From Massilia sp. Bi118 (GTDB lineage: Bacteria > Pseudomonadota > Gammaproteobacteria > Burkholderiales > Burkholderiaceae_D), in NCBI RefSeq assembly GCF_918697865.1, contig NZ_CAKKMV010000009.1, forward strand, positions 217,160 through 281,159: a stretch of 64,000 bases of DNA, given 5' to 3'. The position numbers and the translations under genes are program-made. Positions within the stretch are counted from its first letter, which is position 1; each line of letters begins with the position of its first letter. The notes beneath the pieces are model-generated. The model saw only the letters and a program-made list of their open reading frames with translations. It was not told where the DNA came from and searched no databases. This document shows positions 26,105 through 35,309 of this stretch, piece after piece.

Positions 26105-28308
26105 ACGGCATCGGCGCACCCATCAACCGTACCGACGCCTGGGCCAAGGTCAGCGGCGCGGCCCACTACACGGCCGAGCACCAGATCGAGGGCTTGACCC
26201 ATGCTGTGCTGGTCACCAGCACGATTCCCAGCGGCCGAGTAGTCCGCATCGACGACAGCGCGGCGCGCGAAGTGCCCGGCCTGCTGCTGGTGATGACCCC
26301 GCAGAACGCCATGCGCCTGCCGAAGGACACCAGGGACGGCAAGCTGCAGCCGCCCATCGGCCGCCGCCTCACGCTGCTGCAGGAAGACGAGGTCTATTAC
26401 AACAACCAGCCGATCGCGGTGGTCGTGGCCGACACCTTCGAGCACGCGCGCGAGGCCGCGGCCCGCTTGACGATCGAGTACGAGCGCAAGGAAGCGGTGC
26501 TCGACTTCGAGCAGGCCAGGCAGAAGCTCCACGCGCCCGAAAAGGTGCTGACCGAAGAGACGGACACCAGGCGCGGCGACCTGGCCGACGGCCTGCTGGC
26601 ATCCAGCGTACGCATCGACGAAACCTATACGACGCCGATCGAGAACCACAATCCGCTCGAGACCCACGCCACCATCGCAGAGTGGGATGGCGATAAACTC
26701 ACCATCCACGAATCGACCCAGTACATGAAGGGCGTGCAGCGCATCGTCGCCGCGATCTTCGGCATCCCGCCCGAGAACGTGACCGCGATCTGCCCCTACA
26801 CCGGCGGCGGCTTCGGCTCGAAGGGCTCGATCTGGTCGCACGGTCCGCTGACGGCGATGGCGGCCAGGATGCTGGGACGCCCGGTCAAGCTGTCACTGGA
26901 CCGCAGCCAGATGTTCGGCCCGGTGGGCCAGCGGCCCAACACCGAACAGCGCTACCGGCTGGGCGCGATGGAGGACGGGCGCCTGCTGGCGTCCAGCCAC
27001 GACACCATCGCCTACACCTCGACCATCGAAGACTGGATCGAACCCTGCGGCATCGTCTCGCGCATGATGTACGAGAGCCCGAACCAGGAGACCACGCACC
27101 GCCTGGCCAGCATGAACCTGGGCACACCGACCTTCATGCGCGCGCCCGGCGAGGCCAGCGGCTCCTTCGCGCTCGAATCGGCGATGGATGAACTGGCGTA
27201 TGAACTGAACATGGACCCGCTGGCGCTGCGCCTGAAGAACTACACGGAGAAGGACCCGGGCAAGGACTTGCCGTGGTCGAGCAAGTCGCTGCGCCAGTGC
27301 TACGAGATCGGCGCCGAGCGCTTCGGCTGGAAAGACCGCAAACCGCAGCCACGCTCCATGAAGCAGGGGAACAAGCTGGTGGGCTGGGGCATGGCGACCG
27401 CCACTTATCCCACCAACCGTTCTGCGGGTGAGTGCTCGGCCACCCTGAACGCGGACGGCACGGCGCTGTTCCGTTCCGCCACCCAGGACCTGGGCACCGG
27501 CACCTATACCGTGATGACCCAGATTGCGGCGCATTCGATCGGCCTGAAGGTGGAGCAGGTGCGCTTCGAACTCGGCGATTCGCAGATGCCGGAAGCGCCG
27601 GTGTCCGGCGGCTCGACCACCGTGGCCAGCGTCGGCCCGGCGGTGCAGGCGGCCGGCCATGCGCTGCGGCTGAAGCTGATCGGCATCGCCTTGGCTGACC
27701 AGGCATCGCCGTTGTTCGGCAGCACCGCCGAGCAGATCGGCTTCGAGAATGGCGAGCTGTATCTGCTGGCGAAACCGGCGCGGCGCGAAGCCATGGCCGC
27801 CATCGTCGCCCGCCACGGCGCGCCGGTCGAGGTCACGGCCAAGGCCGAACCCGGCGACGAAAAGAAGAAGTACTCGATGCACGCCTTCGGCGCCGTGTTC
27901 GTCGAGGTCACCGTCGATGAGGACCTGGGCGAGATCCGCGTACCGCGCGTGGTCGGCGTCTATGGGGTGGGCAAGCTGATGAACGAGAAGACGGGCTACA
28001 GCCAGCTGATGGGCGGCATCGTCTGGGGCATCGGGCTGGCGCTGCTCGAGGAAACCGTCATCGACAAACGCAACGGTCGCGCGGTGAACGGCAACCTGGC
28101 CGAGTACCACGTGCCGGTCAATGCGGATGTGCAGGGGATCGATGTGCAGATCGTCGATGAGGACGATCCACATGTGAATCCGCTGGGGGCGAAGGGGATA
28201 GGCGAGATCGGGATTACCGGGGTCGGGGCGGCGATTGCGAATGCGGTGTTTCACGCGACTGGGAAGCGGGTAAGGGATTTGCCGGTGACGCTGGATAAGC
28301 TGCTCTAG
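26101..28308 (+). CDS. paoC: Aldehyde oxidoreductase, molybdenum-binding subunit (PaoC/YagR-like)
   Basis: The 735-residue catalytic subunit that binds molybdenum cofactor (cytosine dinucleotide form in this family) and oxidises aldehydes to acids. Recognisable segments are YTGGGFGSKG, FMRAPGEASGSFALE and, near the end, KGIGEIGITGVGAA with the likely catalytic Glu702 (Glu692 in E. coli PaoC). It is translationally coupled to paoB (ATGA at 26101-26104). No paoD-type cofactor-insertion chaperone follows; a repeat and a convergent efflux operon do. Confidence 0.94.
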   Translation: MNGIGAPINRTDAWAKVSGAAHYTAEHQIEGLTHAVLVTSTIPSGRVVRIDDSAAREVPGLLLVMTPQNAMRLPKDTRDGKLQPPIGRRLTLLQEDEVYYNNQPIAVVVADTFEHAREAAARLTIEYERKEAVLDFEQARQKLHAPEKVLTEETDTRRGDLADGLLASSVRIDETYTTPIENHNPLETHATIAEWDGDKLTIHESTQYMKGVQRIVAAIFGIPPENVTAICPYTGGGFGSKGSIWSHGPLTAMAARMLGRPVKLSLDRSQMFGPVGQRPNTEQRYRLGAMEDGRLLASSHDTIAYTSTIEDWIEPCGIVSRMMYESPNQETTHRLASMNLGTPTFMRAPGEASGSFALESAMDELAYELNMDPLALRLKNYTEKDPGKDLPWSSKSLRQCYEIGAERFGWKDRKPQPRSMKQGNKLVGWGMATATYPTNRSAGECSATLNADGTALFRSATQDLGTGTYTVMTQIAAHSIGLKVEQVRFELGDSQMPEAPVSGGSTTVASVGPAVQAAGHALRLKLIGIALADQASPLFGSTAEQIGFENGELYLLAKPARREAMAAIVARHGAPVEVTAKAEPGDEKKKYSMHAFGAVFVEVTVDEDLGEIRVPRVVGVYGVGKLMNEKTGYSQLMGGIVWGIGLALLEETVIDKRNGRAVNGNLAEYHVPVNADVQGIDVQIVDEDDPHVNPLGAKGIGEIGITGVGAAIANAVFHATGKRVRDLPVTLDKLL

Positions 28309-28333
28309 CCGCCGCGAGCCCGCACCCTTTGCA

Positions 28334-28434
28334 CGTCATTCCCGCGCAGGCGGGAATCCAAGTTTGCGTGAGTAGCCAAAGCAAACGCCGCCAGTCCGCG
28401 ACGAACTTGGGTTCCCGCCTTCGCGGGAACGACG
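28334..28434. repeat. REP-like family 1 inverted pair (copy C)
   Basis: Arms 28334-28364 (core CATTCCCGCGCAGGCGGGAA) and 28404-28434 face each other across 39 bp. Each arm forms its own hairpin. Both differ slightly from copies A and B (CATTCCC/GTTCCC variants). The pair lies between the convergent paoC and NodT genes and could double as a terminator. Confidence 0.88.
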
Positions 28435-28438
28435 AGCG

Positions 28439-29935
28439 TTAGTGGTGAGTATTCGCCGCCTGGTGCGCAACCGCCCCGTGCTCGGCCTTCTCTTCACCAT
28501 GCTTCGCGTGGGTATTCTCCCACCCGCCGCCTAAAGCCAGGAAAAGCTGCACCTGATCCGCCGCCAACTGCGCATCCGACGCCGCCAGCATATTCTCCGC
28601 CGTCGCCAGCGTACGATCCGCATCCAGCGCCGCCAGGAAATCGGTACGCCCGAACTGGTACAGCTTGCCGGTCTGGCGGGAAGCCAGCGCACTCTGGTCG
28701 CGCGCCGCGCGCAGCATCGCATTGCGGTCGAGTTCACGCGCATACACCGTCAGCGCCGATTCCGTTTCGCGCAGCGCATTCAGCACCACCGAATCGAAGC
28801 GTGCCAGCGCACCTTCGGTCCCCGCCTTGGCCTGGGCGATGTGCACGCGCGCCGAGCTGGTCGAAGGCAGGTTCCAGGAGATCAGCGGGCCGAGCGTGAA
28901 CTTCCAGGTGTTCGCATCGCCAAACTGGTCCATGAAGCCGACGCCGCCGAAGGAGGCGCCCAGCGTGATGTTCGGGTACAGCTCCGCGGTGGCGACGCCG
29001 ATGCGCGCGGTGGCGCCGGCCAGCAGGCGCTCGGCCTGGCGCACGTCCGGGCGGCGGCGCAGCAGGGCGGCGCCGTCGCCGACCGGGATCGCGCTGGCCA
29101 CGCGCGGCGGGGTCGTGCACTTTGCCACCTCGGCCGGGAAGGCGCTCGGCACTTCGCCGGTCAGCACCGCCAGGCGGTACAGGGCGGTGCGCTGGCGCGC
29201 CATCAGCGGCGGCAGGTTGGCGCGCAACTGGTCGAGCTGGGCCTGGGCGCGGCTGTTGTCGATGGCGATGCCGCGGCCGCGCTGCACGCGCTCGCCGGTC
29301 AGCTTGACGAACTTCTGCTGCAGGTCCACCGACTGCTGGGCCACCTTCAGCTGGTAGCCGGCCGAGCAGGCTTCCGCGTAGGCGCGGGTGGTGTCGGCGG
29401 CGACCATCACGTGGGCGACGTCGGCGGCGGCCTGCGCGGCATCCAGGTCGGCCTCGGCGGCTTCGATGGCGCGGCGGATGCGGCCGAACATGTCGAGCTG
29501 GTAGGCCACCTTGATGTCGCCATCGTAGATGCCGGTTCGCGGCAGCTGCTCCGGCAGGCCGATCGAGGCGCCGGCGATGCGGCCATACAGCGGCGCTGCC
29601 GCCATCTCGACTTCCGGACGCTTCTTCTCTTCGACTTCTTCCAGCACCGCGTGCGTGCGCGACAGGTTGGCGGCGGCCACGCGCAGGTCGGCGTTGGCGG
29701 CGAAGGCTTTCGCCACCAGCTTGTCGAGCACCGGGTCCTGGTACAGGCGCCACCAGTCGGCGGGCAGCGGCTCGGATTGATAAGGCTGCTCGGCCGCGCC
29801 CATGAATTTCGCATTCGCGGCGTCGCGCTTGACCACGGCCTCCTTGGGCACATGGTAGTCGGGGCCGACGGTCGTGCAGGCGGCCAGCGCGCTTGCCAGC
29901 ACCGTCAGCGTAAGGGTTCTATACGTGAGGCTCAT
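28439..29935 (-). CDS. Outer-membrane efflux lipoprotein (NodT/TolC family)
   Basis: A 498-residue outer-membrane channel subunit. The lipobox LAAC follows a signal peptide (TLTVLASALAAC), and the start of the mature protein TTVGPDYHVPKEAV is classic for the NodT family. Two OEP repeats with long helices (ANLSRTHAVLEEVEEKKRP; LNALRETESALTVYARE) make the trimeric tunnel. The C-terminal tail is His-rich (HGEEKAEHGAVAHQ). It is the last gene of the MarR-FUSC-DUF1656-HlyD operon and overlaps the HlyD gene by 4 bp. Confidence 0.93.
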   Translation of the reverse strand: MSLTYRTLTLTVLASALAACTTVGPDYHVPKEAVVKRDAANAKFMGAAEQPYQSEPLPADWWRLYQDPVLDKLVAKAFAANADLRVAAANLSRTHAVLEEVEEKKRPEVEMAAAPLYGRIAGASIGLPEQLPRTGIYDGDIKVAYQLDMFGRIRRAIEAAEADLDAAQAAADVAHVMVAADTTRAYAEACSAGYQLKVAQQSVDLQQKFVKLTGERVQRGRGIAIDNSRAQAQLDQLRANLPPLMARQRTALYRLAVLTGEVPSAFPAEVAKCTTPPRVASAIPVGDGAALLRRRPDVRQAERLLAGATARIGVATAELYPNITLGASFGGVGFMDQFGDANTWKFTLGPLISWNLPSTSSARVHIAQAKAGTEGALARFDSVVLNALRETESALTVYARELDRNAMLRAARDQSALASRQTGKLYQFGRTDFLAALDADRTLATAENMLAASDAQLAADQVQLFLALGGGWENTHAKHGEEKAEHGAVAHQAANTHH

Positions 29936-30897
29936 GATCGTTTCTTCGTGTTCGTCGCGGCGGCGACTGCCTTGGGTGCGGCGGCGGGAGCTGCAGCGGG
30001 TGCAGCCGCGGGTGCAACTGAGGGCGCGCCGGGCAGCACCTTCACGGTCGCAGTCTGGCCAGCCACCAGGCGCACGCTGGCCGGCAGCGGGTCGAGGGCA
30101 ATGCGCACCGGGATGCGCTGCGCCAGGCGGACCCAGTTGAAGGTCGGGTTCACGTTCGGCAGCATGTTGGCGCCGGTAGAGCGGTCGCGGTCGGCGATGC
30201 CTTCCGCGAAGCTCTCGACGTGGCCGGCGATCGGTTGGCGCGTGCCCATCAGGGTCACTTCGACCTTGTCGCCGACCTGGATGCCGGGCAGCTTGGTCTC
30301 TTCGAAATAGCCTTCGACATAGAAGGTGCTGCGGTCGACCAGCGCCATCACCGGGCGGGCCGCGGTGGCGTAGGCGCCTTCGCGCAGGTCGAGGTTGGTG
30401 ACGATGCCGTCCACCGCCGACACCACGTGCGAGCGCTCCAGGTTCAGCTTCGCGGTGTCGCGGTTGACTTCGGCCTGGGCCAGCGCAGCGCGCGCCTGGT
30501 CGCTGCGGGTCTGGCCCTGCTCGCGGGTCTCCTGCGAGACGAGGTCGTCGAGCTGGGTGTTACGCTTGTTCTCGCGCTGCGCCTGGGCCAGCGCGGCCCT
30601 GGCAGCGATCACCTGGGCCTCGGCCTGGCGCAGGGCCAGTTCGAAGCGCGCACGGTCGATCTCGAACAGCGGCGCACCGGCAGCCACATGCTCGTTGTCG
30701 TGCACGTAGACCTTGGTGACCTGGCCGGTGACGTCCGGCGCCACCTGCACCACATAGGCCTTGACGCGGCCGTCGCGGGTCCAGGGCTCGACCTCGTAGT
30801 GGCGCCACATCTGCCAGCCCGCATAGACCGCGCCGGCGGCGAAGGCCAATGTGATACCCATCCGGCCGACTGCCGGGAACGAAATTTTCATAGCCAT
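29932..30897 (-). CDS. HlyD-family membrane fusion protein (AaeA-like)
   Basis: A 321-residue periplasmic adaptor anchored by one N-terminal helix (MGITLAFAAGAVYAGWQMW). The biotinyl-lipoyl halves are seen in VQVAPDVTGQVTKVYVHDNE and SAVDGIVTNLDLREGAY, with a helical hairpin between (FELALRQAEAQVIAARAALAQ). It ends in an Ala/Pro-rich tail. Sequence and neighbours resemble AaeA of aromatic-acid efflux pumps. The frame extends upstream across the DUF1656 gene, but the ATG at 30897 lies 2 bp after that gene's stop. Confidence 0.92.
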   Translation of the reverse strand: MAMKISFPAVGRMGITLAFAAGAVYAGWQMWRHYEVEPWTRDGRVKAYVVQVAPDVTGQVTKVYVHDNEHVAAGAPLFEIDRARFELALRQAEAQVIAARAALAQAQRENKRNTQLDDLVSQETREQGQTRSDQARAALAQAEVNRDTAKLNLERSHVVSAVDGIVTNLDLREGAYATAARPVMALVDRSTFYVEGYFEETKLPGIQVGDKVEVTLMGTRQPIAGHVESFAEGIADRDRSTGANMLPNVNPTFNWVRLAQRIPVRIALDPLPASVRLVAGQTATVKVLPGAPSVAPAAAPAAAPAAAPKAVAAATNTKKRS

Positions 30898-30899
30898 GT

Positions 30900-31106
30900 T
30901 CAGGACCAGTTGCGTGTGAAGTAGGTCAGCGCGCCGAGCACGATGACGAACAGGGAAAAATCGAACAGCGCCGGGTGCCACACCAGGCGGTAGAAACTGG
31001 TCCGTGCCAGGACCAGGTTGAGCAGCCTCGACACCACCAGCGCCGCCAGCGTGAGCAGCAGGAGCGGAGGAAGGTAGAGGCCGTAGATGCTGACTTCGCC
31101 GATCAT
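30900..31106 (-). CDS. DUF1656 membrane protein (AaeX-like)
   Basis: A 68-residue protein with two membrane helices (LYLPPLLLLTLAALVVSRL; LFDFSLFVIVLGALTYF). It matches the small DUF1656/AaeX proteins that sit between FUSC and HlyD genes in aromatic-acid efflux operons. Its exact role is not known. The start overlaps the FUSC gene's stop by 4 bp and the HlyD gene follows at once. Confidence 0.9.
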   Translation of the reverse strand: MIGEVSIYGLYLPPLLLLTLAALVVSRLLNLVLARTSFYRLVWHPALFDFSLFVIVLGALTYFTRNWS

Positions 31107-33136
31107 CGGATCTCCATACTGAAAGGGGCGGCTTGCGGGAACAGGTCGCGGCGCATGCCGGTGAGCGCGGCCAGGGCTTCAAGCTGGGAGGCGTCGCGGG
31201 CGCCGGCGCAAATGGCGCGCAGGGCGTTGTCGAGGGTGCCGAGCAGGCGCGATTCGCAGTCCTGGTCGAGGCCTGGACGCAACGCGAAGTGACGCGACAG
31301 TTGCGCCATCAGCGGCTTGACCGCGGCCTCGCCGCGGCCCAGCTGGCCGCGCACGTCCTGCAGGATGGTCATGTTCAGGCCGATGCGCAGGTCGCGCAGC
31401 GCGTCGGCCGCCTGCAGGTCCTGCTGCGCGCCCGCCAGTGCAAGGCGCGGCGTCAGCAGGCCGACGCGGTCGACCATGCGCGCCGAGAATTCGGCCAGCG
31501 AGGTCACGCGTTCGCCACTGCCGAGGCGCGCCAGCTCGCTCCAGCCGGCCTTCAGCAGGCGGCGCGCGGTCCAGCCGGCGCCGACGGTGCGCAGCACGCC
31601 AGTCGCCACCGCGGCCGCCACCAGGCCCAGGATCTGCGACAGCATGCCGTTGGTGAACGAGACGACGTCCGCCGTATGCGTATCGATCAGGGCCAGCGTG
31701 CCGCACAGGCCGAACAGGAAGGGCATGGCGCGTCCGAACGTGGAGGGGCGCGCAATCCACACGCCCATCAGCAGGAAGGTCGGTGCGCATACCAGTACCA
31801 GCATCTCGAAGCCGTGCACGGCAGGCAGGATGCCAAGCAGGTACAGGGCCGACACCGGAATCGAATAAACCGTATAAACCAGGAAGCCCTTGATGAAGGG
31901 GACCGGGTCGTCCTGGGTCGAGAAGAAGCAGCACAGCACCGCCGCCATCATCGGCGCCGCGGCGCCCGAGGGCCAGCCGGTCATGATCCAGAAGGCGCAG
32001 CAGGCCAGCGTGGCGACGACGGCGGCAAAGGCCGACAGCAGGGCCATGCCGCGGTCCTGGTGCAGGGCGCTCGGCGGCACGCCGGGCAGGCGGCGCACCG
32101 CTTCCGGCAGCTTGCCGTGCACGCCGGCGTCGATGTGCTGGCGCAGGGTGCGGGTCTCGACGCACAGGTCGACCAGGCGGTGCAGGCGCGCGGCCAGGTT
32201 CAGTTCGATCAGGCCGCTCCAGCCAAGCGCGCGGCTGGCCCTGGGTGCCAGCGCGTCGATGCGGGCATGCAGTTCGCGGCCGGGGGCATCGAGCGCGGTG
32301 TCCTTTGGCGTATCGACCAGTGCCGTCACGTCATGCAGCAGGGTGTGCCAGCGTTCCGAGGATTCGGCCGCGCCCATCTCGCGCAGGGCGGTCAGGCGGT
32401 CTTCGATGCCGGACACCACCGGCACGAACTGCGCCAGGCGTTCCTGCAGGGCGTTGACGGCCGTCCCGGTCCAGCGCAGATGCGAGGTGTCGAAGGGCAG
32501 GTGGGTGCTCATCACGCGCAGCTCGGTGATGTCGCCGGCCAGCTTGCGGCGGTCCGAGGCCGAGCGGGTGTCGCCGGCCGGATTCAGCGCATCGCGGATC
32601 CAGTGCTGGGCGTCCTGCACCGCATGGTCGAGGCGCGCCAGCAGCACCGGGCCGAAAGGCTGGGGCAGCACCAGGCTGTGGATCACGGTGGCGCAGGTCA
32701 TGCCGAGCGTGATCTCCTCCACCCGGGCGAGGGCGATGTCGAAGATGGCGCCGGGTTCGCCGACCGCGGGGAAGGCGATCAGGCCGGCCGTGTACCCGGC
32801 CAGCATCAGCAGGTAGGAGCGCGGGGTGCGGTCGAGCAGCGAGAAGTACAGGCAGCCGCCGATCCACAGCGCCAGCGCGAGCGACAGCAGCTCGGGCGAA
32901 TTCGCCAGCCGCGGCACCAGGAAGGTGACGGCGATGGCGCCCAGCAGCGTGCCGCCCGCACGGTAGAACCCTTTGGAGCGGGTCGGACCGGCGAAGGGCG
33001 CGCTGACGATATAGGCGGTCATCATCGCCCAGAAAGGGCGCGGCAGTCCGATGCGCATCGAGATGTACACCGCAAGCATCGCTGCCGCGAACGACTTCAC
33101 GGAGAACAGGATCTCCGTCTTGCTGGCCAACTTCAT
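31103..33136 (-). CDS. FUSC-family transporter (AaeB-like)
   Basis: A 677-residue inner-membrane protein. Two blocks of membrane helices (about 15-165 and 355-510) alternate with cytoplasmic helical regions, the fusaric acid resistance/AaeB architecture. The N-terminus SVKSFAAAMLAVYISMRIGLPRPFWAMMTAYIV is a typical FUSC start. With the HlyD adaptor and NodT channel it should form a tripartite pump for aromatic carboxylates or similar weak acids; the substrate is inferred from family. It overlaps the neighbouring genes on both sides by 4 bp. Confidence 0.93.
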   Translation of the reverse strand: MKLASKTEILFSVKSFAAAMLAVYISMRIGLPRPFWAMMTAYIVSAPFAGPTRSKGFYRAGGTLLGAIAVTFLVPRLANSPELLSLALALWIGGCLYFSLLDRTPRSYLLMLAGYTAGLIAFPAVGEPGAIFDIALARVEEITLGMTCATVIHSLVLPQPFGPVLLARLDHAVQDAQHWIRDALNPAGDTRSASDRRKLAGDITELRVMSTHLPFDTSHLRWTGTAVNALQERLAQFVPVVSGIEDRLTALREMGAAESSERWHTLLHDVTALVDTPKDTALDAPGRELHARIDALAPRASRALGWSGLIELNLAARLHRLVDLCVETRTLRQHIDAGVHGKLPEAVRRLPGVPPSALHQDRGMALLSAFAAVVATLACCAFWIMTGWPSGAAAPMMAAVLCCFFSTQDDPVPFIKGFLVYTVYSIPVSALYLLGILPAVHGFEMLVLVCAPTFLLMGVWIARPSTFGRAMPFLFGLCGTLALIDTHTADVVSFTNGMLSQILGLVAAAVATGVLRTVGAGWTARRLLKAGWSELARLGSGERVTSLAEFSARMVDRVGLLTPRLALAGAQQDLQAADALRDLRIGLNMTILQDVRGQLGRGEAAVKPLMAQLSRHFALRPGLDQDCESRLLGTLDNALRAICAGARDASQLEALAALTGMRRDLFPQAAPFSMEIR

Positions 33137-33585
33137 TCGCTGGCCATGCTCGCAATCACGTCCGGCAGGCCGGCCAGCACGCGCAGGCAGGCTTCGACGT
33201 CGCTTGGGTCGAAGGCGCCGAACAGCTTGCGGCGGAAGGGACGCAGCGCGGAATCCATCAGGTCGGCCGTCTTCTGGCCTTCCGCGGTCAGGCGCAGGAT
33301 CTTGGCGCGGCGGTCGTTCGGGTCCTCATGGCGCTCGAGCAGGCCGGATTCGAGCAGATGATCGACCACGCGCACCAGCGACGAAGGCTCCAGGCTGAGC
33401 GTCTCGGCCAGCACGCCCGGACGCACGCCGTTCTCGCCGAAGCGGCTGATGACCAGCACCGGCAGGCCGGTCGCCTGCGACAGGCCATAGTCGGCCGCGA
33501 CCTTGTCGGCGGCGGCGCGGTAGACGCGCGAGGAGAGGGTGAGGGCGGCGGTGAGACTGCTGAGGGTCTGGTCCGATAGGCGCAT
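33133..33585 (-). CDS. MarR-family transcriptional regulator
   Basis: A 150-residue winged-helix regulator. The winged helix (VLAETLSLEPSSLVRVVDHLLESGLLERHEDPNDRRAKILRLTAEG) is complete, with the conserved DxR wing. It is the first gene of the efflux operon and overlaps the FUSC gene by 4 bp. Probably it represses the operon and is released by the pump's substrate, as in other MarR-controlled efflux systems. This differs from E. coli aaeXAB, which uses a divergent LysR protein. Confidence 0.92.
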   Translation of the reverse strand: MRLSDQTLSSLTAALTLSSRVYRAAADKVAADYGLSQATGLPVLVISRFGENGVRPGVLAETLSLEPSSLVRVVDHLLESGLLERHEDPNDRRAKILRLTAEGQKTADLMDSALRPFRRKLFGAFDPSDVEACLRVLAGLPDVIASMASE

Positions 33586-33648
33586 GTTTTAGTTCGCGTA
33601 GATACCTTTTGAGTACGAAAGTTTAGCATGCGAAGTATTTTCGTTCAA

Positions 33649-33677
33649 GTAGGTGGGCACGTGGCGCCCACCCTACG
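33649..33677. repeat. Short inverted repeat, family 2 (copy A)
   Basis: GTAGGTGGGC and GCCCACCCTAC pair with one unpaired base around a CACGTGGC-type centre. The right arm supplies the stop codon of the HAD gene. A longer relative is at 54791-54867. Confidence 0.75.
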
Positions 33678-34296
33678 CGATACGGTGTAGATCCTGCGGC
33701 GTGGTGAATTCATCGGCGCAGCCGTGCTGCCGCAGCGCCTCGATGGTGGCATACCCCCAATGCACCGCCCCGAAGTCCACCCCCGCCTTGCGCGAAGCCT
33801 CCGCATCCGTCCCCTGGTCGCCAATATAGATGGCATCCCGCGGCGCTACGCCGCAGCGCTTCAGCACCGCCCGGATGCGGCTGGTCTTGCCGAAGATCGA
33901 CATGCCGCAGTCGAACTGCGCCACCAGCGCCGCCAGCTCCGGTCCCAGCACTGTGCGCACGTTGTGCTCGGAGTTCGAGGACACCACCGTCACCAGCACC
34001 CCCTGCGCATGCAGGAAGCGCAAGGCATCGGCGATGCCGTCGAAGAGAGATATCGCGCCGGCGTTCTCCTTCATCATCGCCATGAAAGTACGGGAGGCCG
34101 CCGGCAGCTTCCAGGCCGGCATGCCGACGTGCTCCATCATCTGCCGCACGCCGTAGTGCCGCAGCTCGCCGGCCCTGGCCGTGTCGATGCGCCTGAAGCC
34201 ATGGCGGTCGGCGATGGTGTTGAAGACGCTGAGGAAGAAGGGGAAGGAATCGGCCAGGGTGCCGTCGAAGTCGAAGATGGCGAGTCGGTAAGTCAT
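33673..34296 (-). CDS. HAD-superfamily phosphatase (phosphoglycolate phosphatase-like)
   Basis: A 207-residue HAD hydrolase. Motif I is FDFDGTLADS, with nucleophile Asp and acid/base Asp. Motif II is VTVVSSNSE. Motif III Lys is in IFGKTSRIRAVLK and motif IV is IYIGDQGTDAEA. A helical cap lies between motifs I and II. Substrates of such proteins are small phosphomonoesters; which one is unclear. A GTG at 34302 is also in frame, but the ATG at 34296 is preferred. The 3' end overlaps a repeat that provides its TAG. Confidence 0.88.
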   Translation of the reverse strand: MTYRLAIFDFDGTLADSFPFFLSVFNTIADRHGFRRIDTARAGELRHYGVRQMMEHVGMPAWKLPAASRTFMAMMKENAGAISLFDGIADALRFLHAQGVLVTVVSSNSEHNVRTVLGPELAALVAQFDCGMSIFGKTSRIRAVLKRCGVAPRDAIYIGDQGTDAEASRKAGVDFGAVHWGYATIEALRQHGCADEFTTPQDLHRIA

Positions 34297-34335
34297 GGGC
34301 ACAGCAGCGTGGGATAATTGTCGGCTCGACTATAC

Positions 34336-35130
34336 ATGATCCCGAGCCCCGCCTTGACCACCGTCCTCCTGCTGAAGCTGTGCCTCGTTCCTTCCCTGAT
34401 CTACCTCGTGACCCTGATCGGCCGCCGCTGGGGACCGAATGCGGCCGGCTGGTTTTCCGCGCTGCCCATCGTCGCCGGACCGATCCTGCTGACGATGGCG
34501 ATCGAGCAGGGACCGGGCTTCGTGGCGACGGCTGCCGCGCACACCCTGATCGCCGTGATTGCGGTGCTGGTGTTCTGCATTGCGTATGCCTGGGCTTCGG
34601 GGCGCTTCGGCGTGTCTGGCTCTCTGTGCACGGCGCTGGCTGCGTATGCCGCGGCGGTGGCGGGCCTGCAGCTGGTCGAACTGCCGCTGCTGCCGGGTTT
34701 CCTGCTGGTCCTGTGCGTGCTGGCGCTGGCGCCGCGGTTGTTCCCGCGCCTGTCCGGCGCTGCCGAACGTAGCGCTGTGCAGCCGAACGACCTGCCGCTG
34801 CGGATGCTGGCCGGCGCGGTGCTATGTTTTGTGGTGACCTGGGCTGCCGCCGGCATCGGCCCGCGCCTGAGCGGCTTCTTCGCGATGTTCCCGGTGATGG
34901 GCACGATCATCGTCGGTTTCTCGCATGCAGCCTCGGGACGCGCCTATGCGGTCAACATCCTGCTCGGCATGGCGCGGGGGTATTACGCATTCGCGACCTT
35001 CTGCGTGGTGCTGTCGCTGATGCTGCGCGGGCAGCCGATTGCGCTGGCGTTCTGCCTGGCGGCGGGAGCGGCGCTGGTGGTGCAGGTGTTGAGCAAGCGG
35101 GGGATGGTGCTGTCCTTGAAGCGGGGCTGA
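34336..35130 (+). CDS. Hypothetical polytopic membrane protein
   Basis: A 264-residue inner-membrane protein with about eight helices and very short loops (TTVLLLKLCLVPSLIYLVTLI; AVIAVLVFCIAYAWA; MFPVMGTIIVGFSHA). It has an inverted-repeat feel between halves (WFSALPIVAGPILL versus FFAMFPVMGTIIVG), as in small transporters. No named family is recognised. The ATG at 34336 is chosen over a TTG at 34318. It is divergent from the HAD gene. Confidence 0.75.
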   Translation: MIPSPALTTVLLLKLCLVPSLIYLVTLIGRRWGPNAAGWFSALPIVAGPILLTMAIEQGPGFVATAAAHTLIAVIAVLVFCIAYAWASGRFGVSGSLCTALAAYAAAVAGLQLVELPLLPGFLLVLCVLALAPRLFPRLSGAAERSAVQPNDLPLRMLAGAVLCFVVTWAAAGIGPRLSGFFAMFPVMGTIIVGFSHAASGRAYAVNILLGMARGYYAFATFCVVLSLMLRGQPIALAFCLAAGAALVVQVLSKRGMVLSLKRG

Positions 35131-35209
35131 GCGCTTCTCTCAACAGAACGGCGGAAATCGCAGGAAATGAATATGTATTGACGGAAGTTACTGAATGTAA
35201 CGGGTGGGC

Positions 35210-35307
35210 ATAAAGGCTGAGCGTCCTTTATCATGCGCCCGTTCGGCAATATCGACGGCAATGCGTTGCTCGATGAGAGTCGGGCAACGCATTGTTGAGG
35301 ATATTGC
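35210..35307 (+). promoter_or_regulatory. Tandem hairpins in the acyltransferase leader
   Basis: Hairpin 1 is ATAAAGG (35210-35216) with CCTTTAT (35225-35231). Hairpin 2 has an outer 8-bp stem GCAATATC/GATATTGC (35246-35253/35300-35307). It also has a 6-by-6 internal loop, a 10-bp inner stem AATGCGTTGC/GCAACGCATT (35260-35269/35284-35293) and a 14-nt loop. The GAGGA ribosome binding site falls at the base of hairpin 2, which ends two bases before the ATG at 35310. Confidence 0.6.
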
Positions 35308-35309
35308 TG

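Noticed and set aside
31133..33361. 742-codon plus-strand frame opposite the FUSC gene
   Set aside because: Shadow with biased composition; the minus strand carries the real transporter.
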